The position numbers were made by a program, and so were the translations under genes. The notes under the pieces were generated by a model. The model was not told where the DNA came from and did not search any database. It saw only the letters and a list, made by a program, of their open reading frames with translations. A stretch of DNA of 7,990 nt from an uncultured Bacilli bacterium (GTDB taxonomy: Bacteria; Bacillota_I; Bacilli_A; RF39; UBA660): the NCBI GenBank assembly GCA_944329545.1, contig CALVIK010000103.1, forward strand, positions 1 to 7,990. The letters run 5' to 3'. Shown here in pieces: positions 1-6,257 of this stretch; position 1 is the first letter of the stretch; each line of letters opens with the position of its first letter.

Positions 1-1
1 C

Positions 2-67
2 TATATATTAGCTAAAATAAATGATGGAATAGATGAATATAGTAGTACTTATACAGTAGTAGTATAA
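2..67 (+). CDS. C-terminal end of an unidentified upstream gene (partial)
   Basis: An open frame enters from the left edge and ends at a TAA at 65-67, giving 21 residues that finish in Thr-Val-Val-Val. It is followed by a strong hairpin at 91-157 in the position of a terminator, which supports a real gene end here. The fragment is too short to assign to a family. The only support is the open frame, the residue composition and the downstream terminator, so this remains tentative. Confidence 0.4.
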   Translation, partial: YILAKINDGIDEYSSTYTVVV

Positions 68-90
68 AATAAATAAAAATTAAATAATTA

Positions 91-157
91 AATATAAACA
101 CGGCTCACTAAAATTCTTTGTCTCATAATCTCTATTAGTGGGCCGTGCTTTTATATT
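91..157. terminator. Long imperfect inverted repeat, probable terminator of the upstream gene
   Basis: Bases 99-111 pair with 135-147 as a 13-bp stem with one G-U wobble around a 23-nt loop (112-134). After a 2-nt bulge (148-149) the pairing continues with eight A/T pairs between 91-98 and 150-157. A short run CTTTTAT follows the GC-rich stem, as in an intrinsic terminator. The outer A/T arms make the structure nearly symmetric, so it could act on either strand. The long loop is unusual for a simple terminator; an attenuator, small RNA or intergenic repeat are alternatives. Confidence 0.65.
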
Positions 158-184
158 GAAAAAAATAAGTAAATATGGTATTAT
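156..184 (+). promoter_or_regulatory. Probable sigma-A promoter of miaB
   Basis: TTGAAA at 156-161 and TATTAT at 179-184 are separated by exactly 17 nt. The -10 is preceded directly by TGG (176-178), an extended -10. The first two bases of the -35 lie in the outer arm of the preceding inverted repeat. The expected transcript start is near 191, leaving a leader of about 20 nt with AGTGAT at 199-204 ahead of the ATG at 210. Confidence 0.6.
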
Positions 185-209
185 TTTTAAGGAAAAGAAG
201 TGATGTAAT

Positions 210-1628
210 ATGCAAAAACCTTGTTTAAAAGAAGCAAAAAAAAGAACTAATAATATGGTATTTACTAAAAATTATCAAATAGATGAATCTTTAAAAACTC
301 TTGGTATAGGTAAAAAATATTTTATAAGAACTTATGGCTGTCAAATGAATGAACATGATACTGAAAATATTAAAGCCATTTTAGAAGATATGAATTTTAT
401 TGAAACTAATGACATGGAAAGTGCTGATTTAATTTTACTAAATACATGTGCGATAAGAGAAAATGCTCATAATAAAGTTTTTGGAATGATAGGTAGAATA
501 AAACACTTAAAAGAAAAAAAGCCAAATATTATTGCTGGTATATGTGGTTGCATGGCGCAAGAAGAAGTCGTTGTTGATGAAATTTTAAATAAATATAATT
601 GGCTTAATTTAGTGTTTGGAACTCACAATATTGCTAATTTACCTAATTTGTTAAAAAAAGTATATGATGGTGAAAAACAAATAGAAGTTTATAGCATTGA
701 AGGCGATATTATTGAAGAAATTCCAGCTAAAAGAGATAGCAAATATAAAGCTTGGGTTAATATTATGTATGGCTGTGATAAATTTTGTACTTATTGTATA
801 GTCCCTTATACAAGAGGAAAGCAAAGAAGTAGGAAAATGAACGATATTATTAAAGAAGTTCAGGAATTAAAAAATCAAGGTTATAAGGAAGTTACTTTAC
901 TTGGGCAAAATGTCAATGCTTATGGAAAAGATTTAGATAGTAATTATGATATGAGTGATTTACTAGAAGCCGTAGCAAACACTAAAATTGCTAGAGTTCG
1001 CTTTATAACTTCTCATCCTTGGGATTTTACGGATAAAATGATTGAAATAATTAAAAAACATGATAATATTATGCCTTATATTCATTTGCCTTTACAGTCT
1101 GGCTCTAATAGAATATTAAAATTAATGGGTAGAAGATATACTAAAGAAAGTTATTTAAAATTATTTAATAAGTTAAAAGAAATTCCCAATGTGGCAATAA
1201 CTACTGATATTATTGTAGGGTTTCCAGGAGAGACAGAAGAAGATTTTCAAGAAACTTTAGAAGTTGTTAAAACTTGTAAATATGATTCCGCTTTTACTTT
1301 TATTTTTTCAGCGCGCGAAGGAACTCCTGCTAGTAAAATGATTGATAATACTTCTTTAGAAGACAAAGAAAAAAGATTACATAAACTTAATGAATATGTT
1401 AATAAATATGCTCTAAAAGCTAATCAAAAATATTTAAATAAAGAAGTTTTGGTTTTATTAGAAAGTAAAAGCAATAAAAATGACTTTTTAATGGGTTATA
1501 CAGAAAATATGAAATTAGTTAATGTAAAAGCTGATAGTAAGTTTTTAGGACAAATTGTTAAAGTAAAAATAACAGATGTTAAAACTTGGAGTATGGACGG
1601 CGAAATAATATTGCCAAATACTAAATAA
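210..1628 (+). CDS. miaB: tRNA-2-methylthio-N6-dimethylallyladenosine synthase MiaB
   Basis: This is a radical-SAM methylthiotransferase that adds the methylthio group to i6A37 of tRNAs reading UNN codons, in the cytoplasm. The UPF0004 domain carries cluster cysteines at about C44 (TYGCQMNEHD), C80 (LLNTCAIREN) and C114 (ICGCMAQEE). The radical-SAM CxxxCxxC triad is C189/C193/C196 in YGCDKFCTYC. A TRAM domain fills about residues 405-470, ending with the typical KTWSMDGE. At 472 aa it is slightly shorter than Bacillus MiaB but keeps the N-terminal P-x-L-K-E-A-K-K-R segment of that family, which supports the ATG at 210; AGTGAT at 199-204 serves as ribosome site. The identical DKFCTYCIVPYTRGK block separates it from MtaB and RimO. 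In Bacillus, miaB lies just upstream of ricA (ymcA) and cotE; here cotE is again the second gene downstream. Confidence 0.97.
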   Translation: MQKPCLKEAKKRTNNMVFTKNYQIDESLKTLGIGKKYFIRTYGCQMNEHDTENIKAILEDMNFIETNDMESADLILLNTCAIRENAHNKVFGMIGRIKHLKEKKPNIIAGICGCMAQEEVVVDEILNKYNWLNLVFGTHNIANLPNLLKKVYDGEKQIEVYSIEGDIIEEIPAKRDSKYKAWVNIMYGCDKFCTYCIVPYTRGKQRSRKMNDIIKEVQELKNQGYKEVTLLGQNVNAYGKDLDSNYDMSDLLEAVANTKIARVRFITSHPWDFTDKMIEIIKKHDNIMPYIHLPLQSGSNRILKLMGRRYTKESYLKLFNKLKEIPNVAITTDIIVGFPGETEEDFQETLEVVKTCKYDSAFTFIFSAREGTPASKMIDNTSLEDKEKRLHKLNEYVNKYALKANQKYLNKEVLVLLESKSNKNDFLMGYTENMKLVNVKADSKFLGQIVKVKITDVKTWSMDGEIILPNTK

Positions 1629-1639
1629 TTTGCTATGAT
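1611..1639 (+). promoter_or_regulatory. Probable sigma-A promoter inside the 3' end of miaB
   Basis: TTGCCA (1611-1616) and TATGAT (1634-1639) are 17 nt apart, and TGC (1631-1633) directly precedes the -10 to give an extended -10. The -35 lies in the last codons of miaB and the -10 just after its stop. No terminator is seen between miaB and the next gene, so the downstream gene could be transcribed both by read-through and from this promoter. Confidence 0.5.
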
Positions 1640-1658
1640 GTAAAGGGAGAGTGAAAGT

Positions 1659-2525
1659 ATGAAAAAAGAAAAATTAAAAATTGAAAATACGATAGATTTA
1701 GCGGAAGCTATTGAAGAAAATACTAATATCTCTTTACTTAAACAAAATAAAAAACACAAAAAATATGTGATGGGTATTTCTTTAGTAATAATTTTATTAA
1801 TTGCCATATTACTTATAGCTTTATATATTTTAAATAATCCAAGACTTATTTTTAATGCCTCTATTAATAATATTGCAAGTAACATGAATAATAATATAAA
1901 TAATGTTAAAGAGGTAAATATTAATATCTCTGGTATGACAAGTGATAATTATAATATTGATTTAAATGAAAATAAAATTAATGAAGAAAACATAAAAATG
2001 ATAGTTGATAGTTTAAAAAAAGCTTTTTTAGATAGTACGGCTGGGGAAAAAATCAAAGGTCAGGAAATGACAATTAAAGTAAATAACAATGATATTAAAA
2101 CTACCAGAACAGCAGTAGTTATAAATAATGAAATAAATAATAAATTTATCAGTAATTTAAAAAATAACCAAGAATTTTTAAAGGCATATAGTAATATCAG
2201 TAATTTGTCTAAATCACAAATAAAAAATAAATTAAATGATTTGCAAAATAATTTTATAAAACCATTAACTATTAATATTTATACTTCTGGTTTAACTAGA
2301 AATTTTGTCAAATTAGAAATTTTTAGAGAAATCAATAATATGACCAATGTTATTAATTTAATAAAATTATCGGAAAATGAATATGAGTATAAAATAGTAA
2401 ACAATCATGAAAATTTAACGGGAAACATTATTTTCCAAGATAATGATATTATTATAAACTTTTATACATATCAAAATGATAATATTTTAAACAATGGAAC
2501 ATTTACTATTCAAAAAAAATATTAA
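1659..2525 (+). CDS. Single-pass membrane protein of unknown function
   Basis: I do not recognise this 288-aa protein. It has a charged N-terminal part of about 35 residues ending in a Lys/His-rich stretch (residues 26-35). One strongly hydrophobic segment follows at about 38-58. The remaining 230 residues are Asn/Ile/Lys-rich and, by the positive-inside rule, should lie outside the cytoplasmic membrane. There is no lipobox and no cysteine. The alternating hydrophobic/polar pattern with short Asn-rich turns suggests a beta-rich extracytoplasmic domain, but this is inference. The start is supported by AAAGGGAGAG at 1642-1651. It sits between miaB and cotE, the place held by ricA (ymcA) in Bacillus, but it does not resemble RicA, a small soluble helical protein. 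It has its own probable promoter and terminator. A role in the spore or cell envelope is possible but unproven. Confidence 0.85.
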   Translation: MKKEKLKIENTIDLAEAIEENTNISLLKQNKKHKKYVMGISLVIILLIAILLIALYILNNPRLIFNASINNIASNMNNNINNVKEVNINISGMTSDNYNIDLNENKINEENIKMIVDSLKKAFLDSTAGEKIKGQEMTIKVNNNDIKTTRTAVVINNEINNKFISNLKNNQEFLKAYSNISNLSKSQIKNKLNDLQNNFIKPLTINIYTSGLTRNFVKLEIFREINNMTNVINLIKLSENEYEYKIVNNHENLTGNIIFQDNDIIINFYTYQNDNILNNGTFTIQKKY

Positions 2526-2545
2526 GGAAGTATCCTTATTTTTTT
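2523..2545 (+). terminator. Intrinsic terminator after the membrane protein gene
   Basis: TAAGGA (2523-2528) pairs with TCCTTA (2533-2538) around an AGTA loop and is followed by seven T residues (2539-2545). The stop codon of the membrane protein gene (2523-2525) is part of the stem. It separates that gene from cotE, so cotE needs its own promoter. Confidence 0.8.
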
Positions 2546-2558
2546 AGTCTTTTTGTTC

Positions 2559-2585
2559 ACTTTTTTTAGCTCCGCGCATACATTA
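2559..2585 (+). promoter_or_regulatory. Sigma-K/sigma-E-like sporulation promoter of cotE
   Basis: CATACATTA at 2577-2585 matches the Bacillus sigma-K -10 consensus CATAnnnTA in full, and its first eight bases also fit the sigma-E -10 CATACAnT. An AC (2559-2560), the core of the sigma-K -35, lies exactly 16 nt upstream; the sigma-E -35 core ATA is not seen there. No good sigma-A promoter lies between the terminator and cotE. In B. subtilis cotE is transcribed by both sigma-E and sigma-K. The predicted start near 2591 would leave a leader of only about 10 nt, with the ribosome site at its 5' end, which is a caveat. Confidence 0.6.
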
Positions 2586-2599
2586 AAGTGAGGGGTGAT

Positions 2600-3136
2600 A
2601 TGGTGGCATCATACAAAGAAATCGTTACTAAAGCAGTTGTCGGTAAAGGTAAAAAATCATTTAAAAATACTTATACTGCCGAGGCGGAGCACATACCGTC
2701 AACTGTTCTTGGGTGTTGGGTCATTAATCATAGATTTAAAGGATATAAAGCTGGCGATAAAGTTGGTGTTGATGGGTCATTTGATGTAAATATTTGGTAT
2801 TCTTATGATAATGATAGTAAAACAACAGTTATTAATAAAAAAATTGAATATAACGAACTGTTTAATGTTAAAATAAGAGATAATGCTGATTTATCAGGTG
2901 ATACAGATATTATTGTGAGAACCTTAAGACAACCAACTTGCTCAAGTGTTAACCCACTTGAAGGAAAAACAATTTCTTTTAATATTGATAAAGAACTTGG
3001 AGTTGAAATAGTGGGAGAAACGAAAGTTAAAATAGCTGTTGAAGATGATGAAGACCCTTGGGACGAAATTGTCGATGATATTGACGAAAAAACTTTAAAT
3101 GAAATCGATGAAAAAGTTGATGAAAATTACATATAA
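2600..3136 (+). CDS. cotE: Outer spore coat morphogenetic protein CotE
   Basis: CotE organises the outer coat of the endospore. It is made in the mother cell and placed around the forespore, where it recruits other coat proteins. The N-terminal YKEIVTKAVVGKG, the STVLGCWVINHRF block, the DVNIWYSY core, the VRTLRQP segment and VVGETK-like VGETKVKIAV all follow Bacillus CotE as I remember it. The C-terminal tail of about 30 residues is strongly acidic, as in known CotE. At 178 aa it is close to the Bacillus length (about 181). An in-frame GTG upstream at 2588 is rejected because the ribosome site AGGGGTGAT (2591-2599) lies after it. The start is ATG 2600, or GTG 2603, which gives 7-nt spacing from AGGGG and aligns best with the Bacillus N-terminus. 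The gene is flanked by its own promoter and terminator; mutS, its Bacillus neighbour, is absent downstream. Confidence 0.93.
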   Translation: MVASYKEIVTKAVVGKGKKSFKNTYTAEAEHIPSTVLGCWVINHRFKGYKAGDKVGVDGSFDVNIWYSYDNDSKTTVINKKIEYNELFNVKIRDNADLSGDTDIIVRTLRQPTCSSVNPLEGKTISFNIDKELGVEIVGETKVKIAVEDDEDPWDEIVDDIDEKTLNEIDEKVDENYI

Positions 3137-3174
3137 TGAAGTGTTAACCAAAAAGTGTTGACACTTCATTTTTT
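3135..3174 (+). terminator. Strong intrinsic terminator of cotE
   Basis: Bases 3137-3148 pair with 3157-3168 as a 12-bp stem with one T-G wobble around an 8-nt loop. It is extended by two A-T pairs that use the last bases of the cotE stop codon, and a T-tract runs over 3169-3174. The right arm contains TTGACA (3158-3163), the -35 box of the rpsP promoter. Confidence 0.88.
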
Positions 3175-3186
3175 ATATGGTAAAAT
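3158..3186 (+). promoter_or_regulatory. Sigma-A promoter of the rpsP-khpA operon
   Basis: A consensus TTGACA (3158-3163), a 17-nt spacer and TAAAAT (3181-3186) form a near-perfect vegetative promoter, as expected for a ribosomal protein gene. The -35 lies within the right arm of the cotE terminator, and the spacer is made of the rest of that arm plus the T-tract. The expected transcript start is near 3193, with ribosome site GGAGGG at 3199-3204. Confidence 0.85.
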
Positions 3187-3209
3187 GAATACAGAAATGG
3201 AGGGATACT

Positions 3210-3491
3210 ATGGCAGTTAAATTAAGACTTATGAGAATGGGTGCGAAAAAGAAACCGTTTTATCGTGTAGTTGCTGCAGATTCAAGAACAAAAAGAGACG
3301 GAAAATATATCGAACTTATCGGAACTTATAATCCAGTTGCTGATCCTGCAGAAATTAAAATAAATGAAGAAGTAGCTTTAAAATGGTTATCTGAAGGCGC
3401 TATTCCAACTGATACTGTAAGAAGTTTGTTTAGTCGTCAAGGCATTATGGAAAAATTTCATAATCAAAAAAATAAAAAAGAAAGCAAATAA
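3210..3491 (+). CDS. rpsP: 30S ribosomal protein S16
   Basis: S16 is a small-subunit protein needed for assembly and stability of the 5' domain of 16S rRNA. The whole protein follows the family: MAVKLRLMRMGAKKKPFYR at the N-terminus, then VVAADSRTKRDG, then a YIELIGTYNP turn and the GAIPTDTVRSLFSRQG helix near residues 63-78. The length (93 aa) is typical, with a short Lys-rich tail. GGAGGG at 3199-3204 lies 5 nt before the ATG. It is the first gene of a two-gene operon with khpA, 3 nt downstream. In Bacillus rpsP and the khpA homologue are followed by rimM, trmD and rplS; here a terminator follows khpA instead. Transcription should be strong and growth-linked from the promoter at 3158-3186. 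Confidence 0.98.
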   Translation: MAVKLRLMRMGAKKKPFYRVVAADSRTKRDGKYIELIGTYNPVADPAEIKINEEVALKWLSEGAIPTDTVRSLFSRQGIMEKFHNQKNKKESK

Positions 3492-3494
3492 TTT

Positions 3495-3737
3495 ATGGAT
3501 TTAAAAGAATTAACAGAATTTTTAGTAAAAAAATTAGTTAAAAATCCTGAAAATATTTCAGTAACCGAAAAAACTAATGAAAAAATTATTACAATAATTG
3601 TAATGGTTCCGAAAGATGAAATAGGTAAAGTTATTGGTTATAGAGGTAAGACAGTAAATGCTATTAGAACGATAGTTCAAGCAAGTAGTTATATGAATAA
3701 TTTACCTAAAGTAAAGATTGAAGTTGAAGAAAGATAA
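3495..3737 (+). CDS. khpA: KH-domain RNA-binding protein KhpA
   Basis: This 80-aa protein is a single KH domain. The RNA-binding GxxG loop is GYRG at residues 48-51 within KVIGYRGKTVNAIR. Family members (KhpA, formerly YlqC) bind RNA in the cytoplasm, form a complex with KhpB/EloR in several Firmicutes, and affect cell length and division there. The length is normal. The ATG lies 3 nt after the rpsP stop and no strong Shine-Dalgarno is visible, only the purine-rich end of rpsP, so translational coupling to rpsP is likely. The rpsP-khpA pairing is conserved across Firmicutes and supports the assignment. The stop codon forms part of the terminator stem that follows. Confidence 0.93.
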   Translation: MDLKELTEFLVKKLVKNPENISVTEKTNEKIITIIVMVPKDEIGKVIGYRGKTVNAIRTIVQASSYMNNLPKVKIEVEER

Positions 3738-3758
3738 CTATTTTTAGTTATTTTTTTT
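3734..3758 (+). terminator. Intrinsic terminator of the rpsP-khpA operon
   Basis: ATAACTA (3734-3740) and TAGTTAT (3745-3751) form a perfect 7-bp stem around a TTTT loop, followed by seven T residues (3752-3758). The khpA stop codon lies in the left arm. The stem is AT-rich and probably less efficient than the cotE terminator. It marks loss of the usual rpsP-khpA-rimM-trmD continuity. Confidence 0.75.
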
Positions 3759-3784
3759 GATATATAAATAAAATATGATATAAT
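3757..3784 (+). promoter_or_regulatory. Sigma-A promoter of proS
   Basis: TTGATA (3757-3762) and a perfect TATAAT (3779-3784) are 16 nt apart. The first two bases of the -35 are the end of the preceding terminator's T-tract. An ATG at 3783 overlaps the -10 and so cannot be the proS start on this transcript. Confidence 0.7.
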
Positions 3785-3800
3785 GAAAGCGGTGATTTTT

Positions 3801-5483
3801 ATGCGATTAAAAAATAATTTCTTTTATACTTTAAGAGAAAATGCGAAAGACGAAGATTCTCTTAGTGGTAATTTATTAGTGCGAAGTGGTATGATAAAAA
3901 AATCTGCCAGTGGTATTTATATGTTTATGCCTTTAGGCTTAAGAGTTAAACAAAAAGTTGAAAATATTATTAGAAAAGAAATGAATGAAGCGGGAGCAAA
4001 CGAAGTATTTATGCCTTTTCTAATTTCCGCTGATATTTTTGCTGAATCAGGAAGACTTTCTTCTTTTGGCGACGAAATGTTTAAATTAAAAGACCGCTAT
4101 AACCGTGAATATTTACTAGGACCAACTCATGAAGAGCTATTTGTTATTGCGGCTAAAGAAAAAATTAAATCTTATAGAGATATGCCTTTTAATTTATATC
4201 AAATAGGTGATAAATTTAGAGATGAAGCTCGTCCTAGATATGGTCTTATAAGAACTAGAGAATTTACGATGAAAGATGCTTATAGCTTCGATATCGATGA
4301 AGCTCATACGGATATTGCTTATGCTAAAATGACAAAAGCCTATCATAATATTTTTGATGCTATGGAATTAGATTACCGAGTTGTTAAATCAGATACTGGA
4401 GCAATGGGTGGAGTGCTTTCTGAAGAGTATCAAGCTTTAAGTGATATGGGGGAAGATGTTTTAGTTATTTGTGATAAATGTGATTTTTCTTCTAATTTGG
4501 AAGTTGCTAGTGTTAATAGTGATTATAAAAAAGAAGAAAAAGAAAAAAATTATGAAATAGTAGAAACTCCTGGCGCTAAAACAATTGAAGAAGTTGTTAA
4601 CTTTTTAAGCATTGATATTAATGACACTGTAAAAACCTTAGTATATAATATTGATGGGGAAATAGTTATGACGCTTATTAAAGGTGATAGAGAACTTAAT
4701 GATACTAAACTTCGTAAATTATTAAATGCTACTAGTGTGGAAATGGCTACGGAAGAAGAACTTAAAACAATTACTACAGGAACATTTGGTTCTTTAGGAC
4801 CAATTGGTATTAAAGCTAAAATTATTGTCGACAACGAAGTTTTAAATATGGTTAACTTTGTTTGTGGAGCTAATAAAGATGGTTATCATTATGTTAATGT
4901 TAATTTAAAAGATTTTGATATTTATAAAGCTGGGGATATTGTTAATATTAAAGAAACTGATAAATGCCCAATATGCGGAAGTAAAATAAGCTTTCAAAGA
5001 GGTATTGAAGTTGGCAATACTTTTAAATTAGGTACTAAATATTCTGAGGCTTTAGGACTAACTTATTTAGATGAAAATAATAAAACAAAATATGTCGATA
5101 TGGGATGCTACGGCATTGGAACCGCGCGATGTATTTCGGCTGTTGTGCAGCAGCATCATGATGAAAATGGTATTATTTGGCCAGTTTCTATCGCGCCTTT
5201 TACGGCAGCTATAGTGCTAATTAGCAATAAAGATGAATATGCTAGTAAAGTTGCTGAGCAAATATACAAGGAACTTGAAAACAATAATATTGATACTTTA
5301 TTTGATGATAGAGATGAAAGACCGGGCGTCAAATTTAAAGATATGGATTTAATAGGAATTCCATACCGCATTACTGTTGGTAAAAAAGTAAGTGATGGTT
5401 TAGTTGAACTTAAAACGCGTGATGGTAAAATTAATAAAGATGTTAAAATTGAAGATATTGTGAAGGAACTAAAAAATATTTAG
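3801..5483 (+). CDS. proS: Proline--tRNA ligase, bacterial type with editing domain
   Basis: This class II aminoacyl-tRNA synthetase charges tRNA-Pro with proline in the cytoplasm. In the 560-aa numbering, the catalytic core has GPTHEEL near 107-113, motif 2 FRDEARPRYGLIRTREF from 139, and motif 3 GCYGIGTAR at 435-443. The inserted editing (INS) domain spans about 224-395 and keeps the conserved VKT lysine near 278 used against mischarged Ala-tRNA. Two CxxC pairs (224/227 and 389/392) bracket it. The C-terminal anticodon-binding domain covers about 462-560. The length matches Bacillus ProS. Motif 3 continues as ARC where SRL is usual, with the arginine kept. The ATG at 3801 is chosen because GGTGAT (3791-3796) is 4 nt before it, whereas the in-frame ATG at 3783 lies in the promoter. 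It appears to be transcribed alone, with its own promoter and terminator. Confidence 0.97.
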   Translation: MRLKNNFFYTLRENAKDEDSLSGNLLVRSGMIKKSASGIYMFMPLGLRVKQKVENIIRKEMNEAGANEVFMPFLISADIFAESGRLSSFGDEMFKLKDRYNREYLLGPTHEELFVIAAKEKIKSYRDMPFNLYQIGDKFRDEARPRYGLIRTREFTMKDAYSFDIDEAHTDIAYAKMTKAYHNIFDAMELDYRVVKSDTGAMGGVLSEEYQALSDMGEDVLVICDKCDFSSNLEVASVNSDYKKEEKEKNYEIVETPGAKTIEEVVNFLSIDINDTVKTLVYNIDGEIVMTLIKGDRELNDTKLRKLLNATSVEMATEEELKTITTGTFGSLGPIGIKAKIIVDNEVLNMVNFVCGANKDGYHYVNVNLKDFDIYKAGDIVNIKETDKCPICGSKISFQRGIEVGNTFKLGTKYSEALGLTYLDENNKTKYVDMGCYGIGTARCISAVVQQHHDENGIIWPVSIAPFTAAIVLISNKDEYASKVAEQIYKELENNNIDTLFDDRDERPGVKFKDMDLIGIPYRITVGKKVSDGLVELKTRDGKINKDVKIEDIVKELKNI

Positions 5484-5493
5484 TTCTTTTTTT
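5466..5493 (+). terminator. Intrinsic terminator of proS
   Basis: GAACTAAA (5466-5473) and TTTAGTTC (5479-5486) form a perfect 8-bp stem around a 5-nt A/T loop, followed by seven T residues (5487-5493). The left arm and the proS stop codon (5481-5483) are within the structure. The last two T residues begin the next -35 box. Confidence 0.85.
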
Positions 5494-5519
5494 GACATTT
5501 TATTATTTATACATATATT
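5492..5519 (+). promoter_or_regulatory. Probable spoIIGA-sigE promoter with a Spo0A-box-like site
   Basis: TTGACA (5492-5497) and TATATT (5514-5519) are 16 nt apart. Read on the minus strand, 5491-5499 is AATGTCAAA, matching the Spo0A box TTTGTCRAA at seven of nine positions, including the whole TGTCAAA core. In B. subtilis the spoIIG operon is a sigma-A promoter activated by Spo0A bound at sites overlapping the -35. Only one such site is visible here, and the spacer is normal rather than the long spacer of B. subtilis, so the Spo0A reading is an inference. Confidence 0.5.
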
Positions 5520-5540
5520 AAACTGTATATGGTGATACTT

Positions 5541-6257
5541 ATGTATATTGAAGTTTTATTTTTCTTTAATTTTTTTCTTGATTTTTTACTTTTAATGACT
5601 ACTAGTATTTTATTAAAAAGAAAGGCGAAATTATTTAATTTAATAATCGGGGCTTTTATTGGTAGTTTAAGTATCATTATTTTATTTTTAAATATTAATA
5701 GCTTACAGTTATTAATTTTAAAAATTTATTTAAGTATTTTAATGAATTTATTTACTTTTTACTATAAAAACTTTAAATATACAATTTATAATATTTTAAT
5801 ATTTTATTTAGTTAGTATTAGTGTTGGGGGTTTTTTATATTTATTTAAATTATCATTTAACTATAATTCTTTATTTATTTTATTCATACTTTGTCCATTT
5901 ATTATATATATTTATATAAAGCAAATGAAAATGTTTGAAAACAAAAAAAATAAATATTACGATGTTTTAATTTATATTGGTAATAAAACTCTTAGTTTAA
6001 CTGGTTATTTAGATAGCGGAAATACTTTAAAACATAAAAATAATATAGTAGTTATTACTAATTTAAAAAACATTTTTTCCAAAAAAATAATTTTAGTACC
6101 TTATACTACTATTAGTGGAACTTATCTTTTAGAATGTATCAAAGTAACAAAAATAAAAGTTGGTAATACGATTTTTGACAATGTTTTACTAGGTTTTAGT
6201 ACTAATATGAATATTGAAGGGGCCGAAGTACTATTGAATAAAGAAATGGAGGAGTGA
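5541..6257 (+). CDS. spoIIGA: Sporulation sigma-E factor processing peptidase SpoIIGA
   Basis: SpoIIGA is the membrane aspartic protease that removes the pro-sequence of sigma-E in the mother cell. The 238-aa protein has about five hydrophobic segments (roughly 1-25, 31-51, 55-74, 79-103 and 108-127), then a soluble domain. The catalytic signature is GYLDSGNTL with the active aspartate at D158, matching LIDSGN in Bacillus. VPYTTISG (about 186-193) and LLGFSTNMNIEGAEVLLNKEM near the end match the remaining family blocks. It is about 70 residues shorter than the Bacillus protein (about 309). ATG 5541 is chosen over ATG 5529 because GGTGAT (5531-5536) lies between them and the MYIEVLFFFNFFLD start fits the family. 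The last codons contain the sigE ribosome site, so the two genes are tightly linked. Confidence 0.93.
   Translation: MYIEVLFFFNFFLDFLLLMTTSILLKRKAKLFNLIIGAFIGSLSIIILFLNINSLQLLILKIYLSILMNLFTFYYKNFKYTIYNILIFYLVSISVGGFLYLFKLSFNYNSLFILFILCPFIIYIYIKQMKMFENKKNKYYDVLIYIGNKTLSLTGYLDSGNTLKHKNNIVVITNLKNIFSKKIILVPYTTISGTYLLECIKVTKIKVGNTIFDNVLLGFSTNMNIEGAEVLLNKEMEE

Noticed and set aside
1496..1885. Minus-strand open frame across the miaB / membrane-protein junction
   Set aside because: It spans the end of miaB, a promoter and a ribosome site. Its hydrophobic product is the complement of AT-rich coding sequence.
2595..2789. Plus-strand open frame overlapping the start of cotE in another frame
   Set aside because: It begins within the cotE ribosome site and is nested in cotE, whose own frame matches the CotE family over its full length.
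4550..5371. Two minus-strand open frames (4550-4834 and 5156-5371) inside proS
   Set aside because: Both lie within the conserved proS coding region, have no ribosome site or family resemblance, and are antisense shadows.
5512..5519. CATATATT before spoIIGA as a sigma-E -10 box
   Set aside because: No matching sigma-E -35 lies at the right distance, while a consensus TTGACA does lie 16 nt before TATATT. Autoregulation by sigma-E is not supported.
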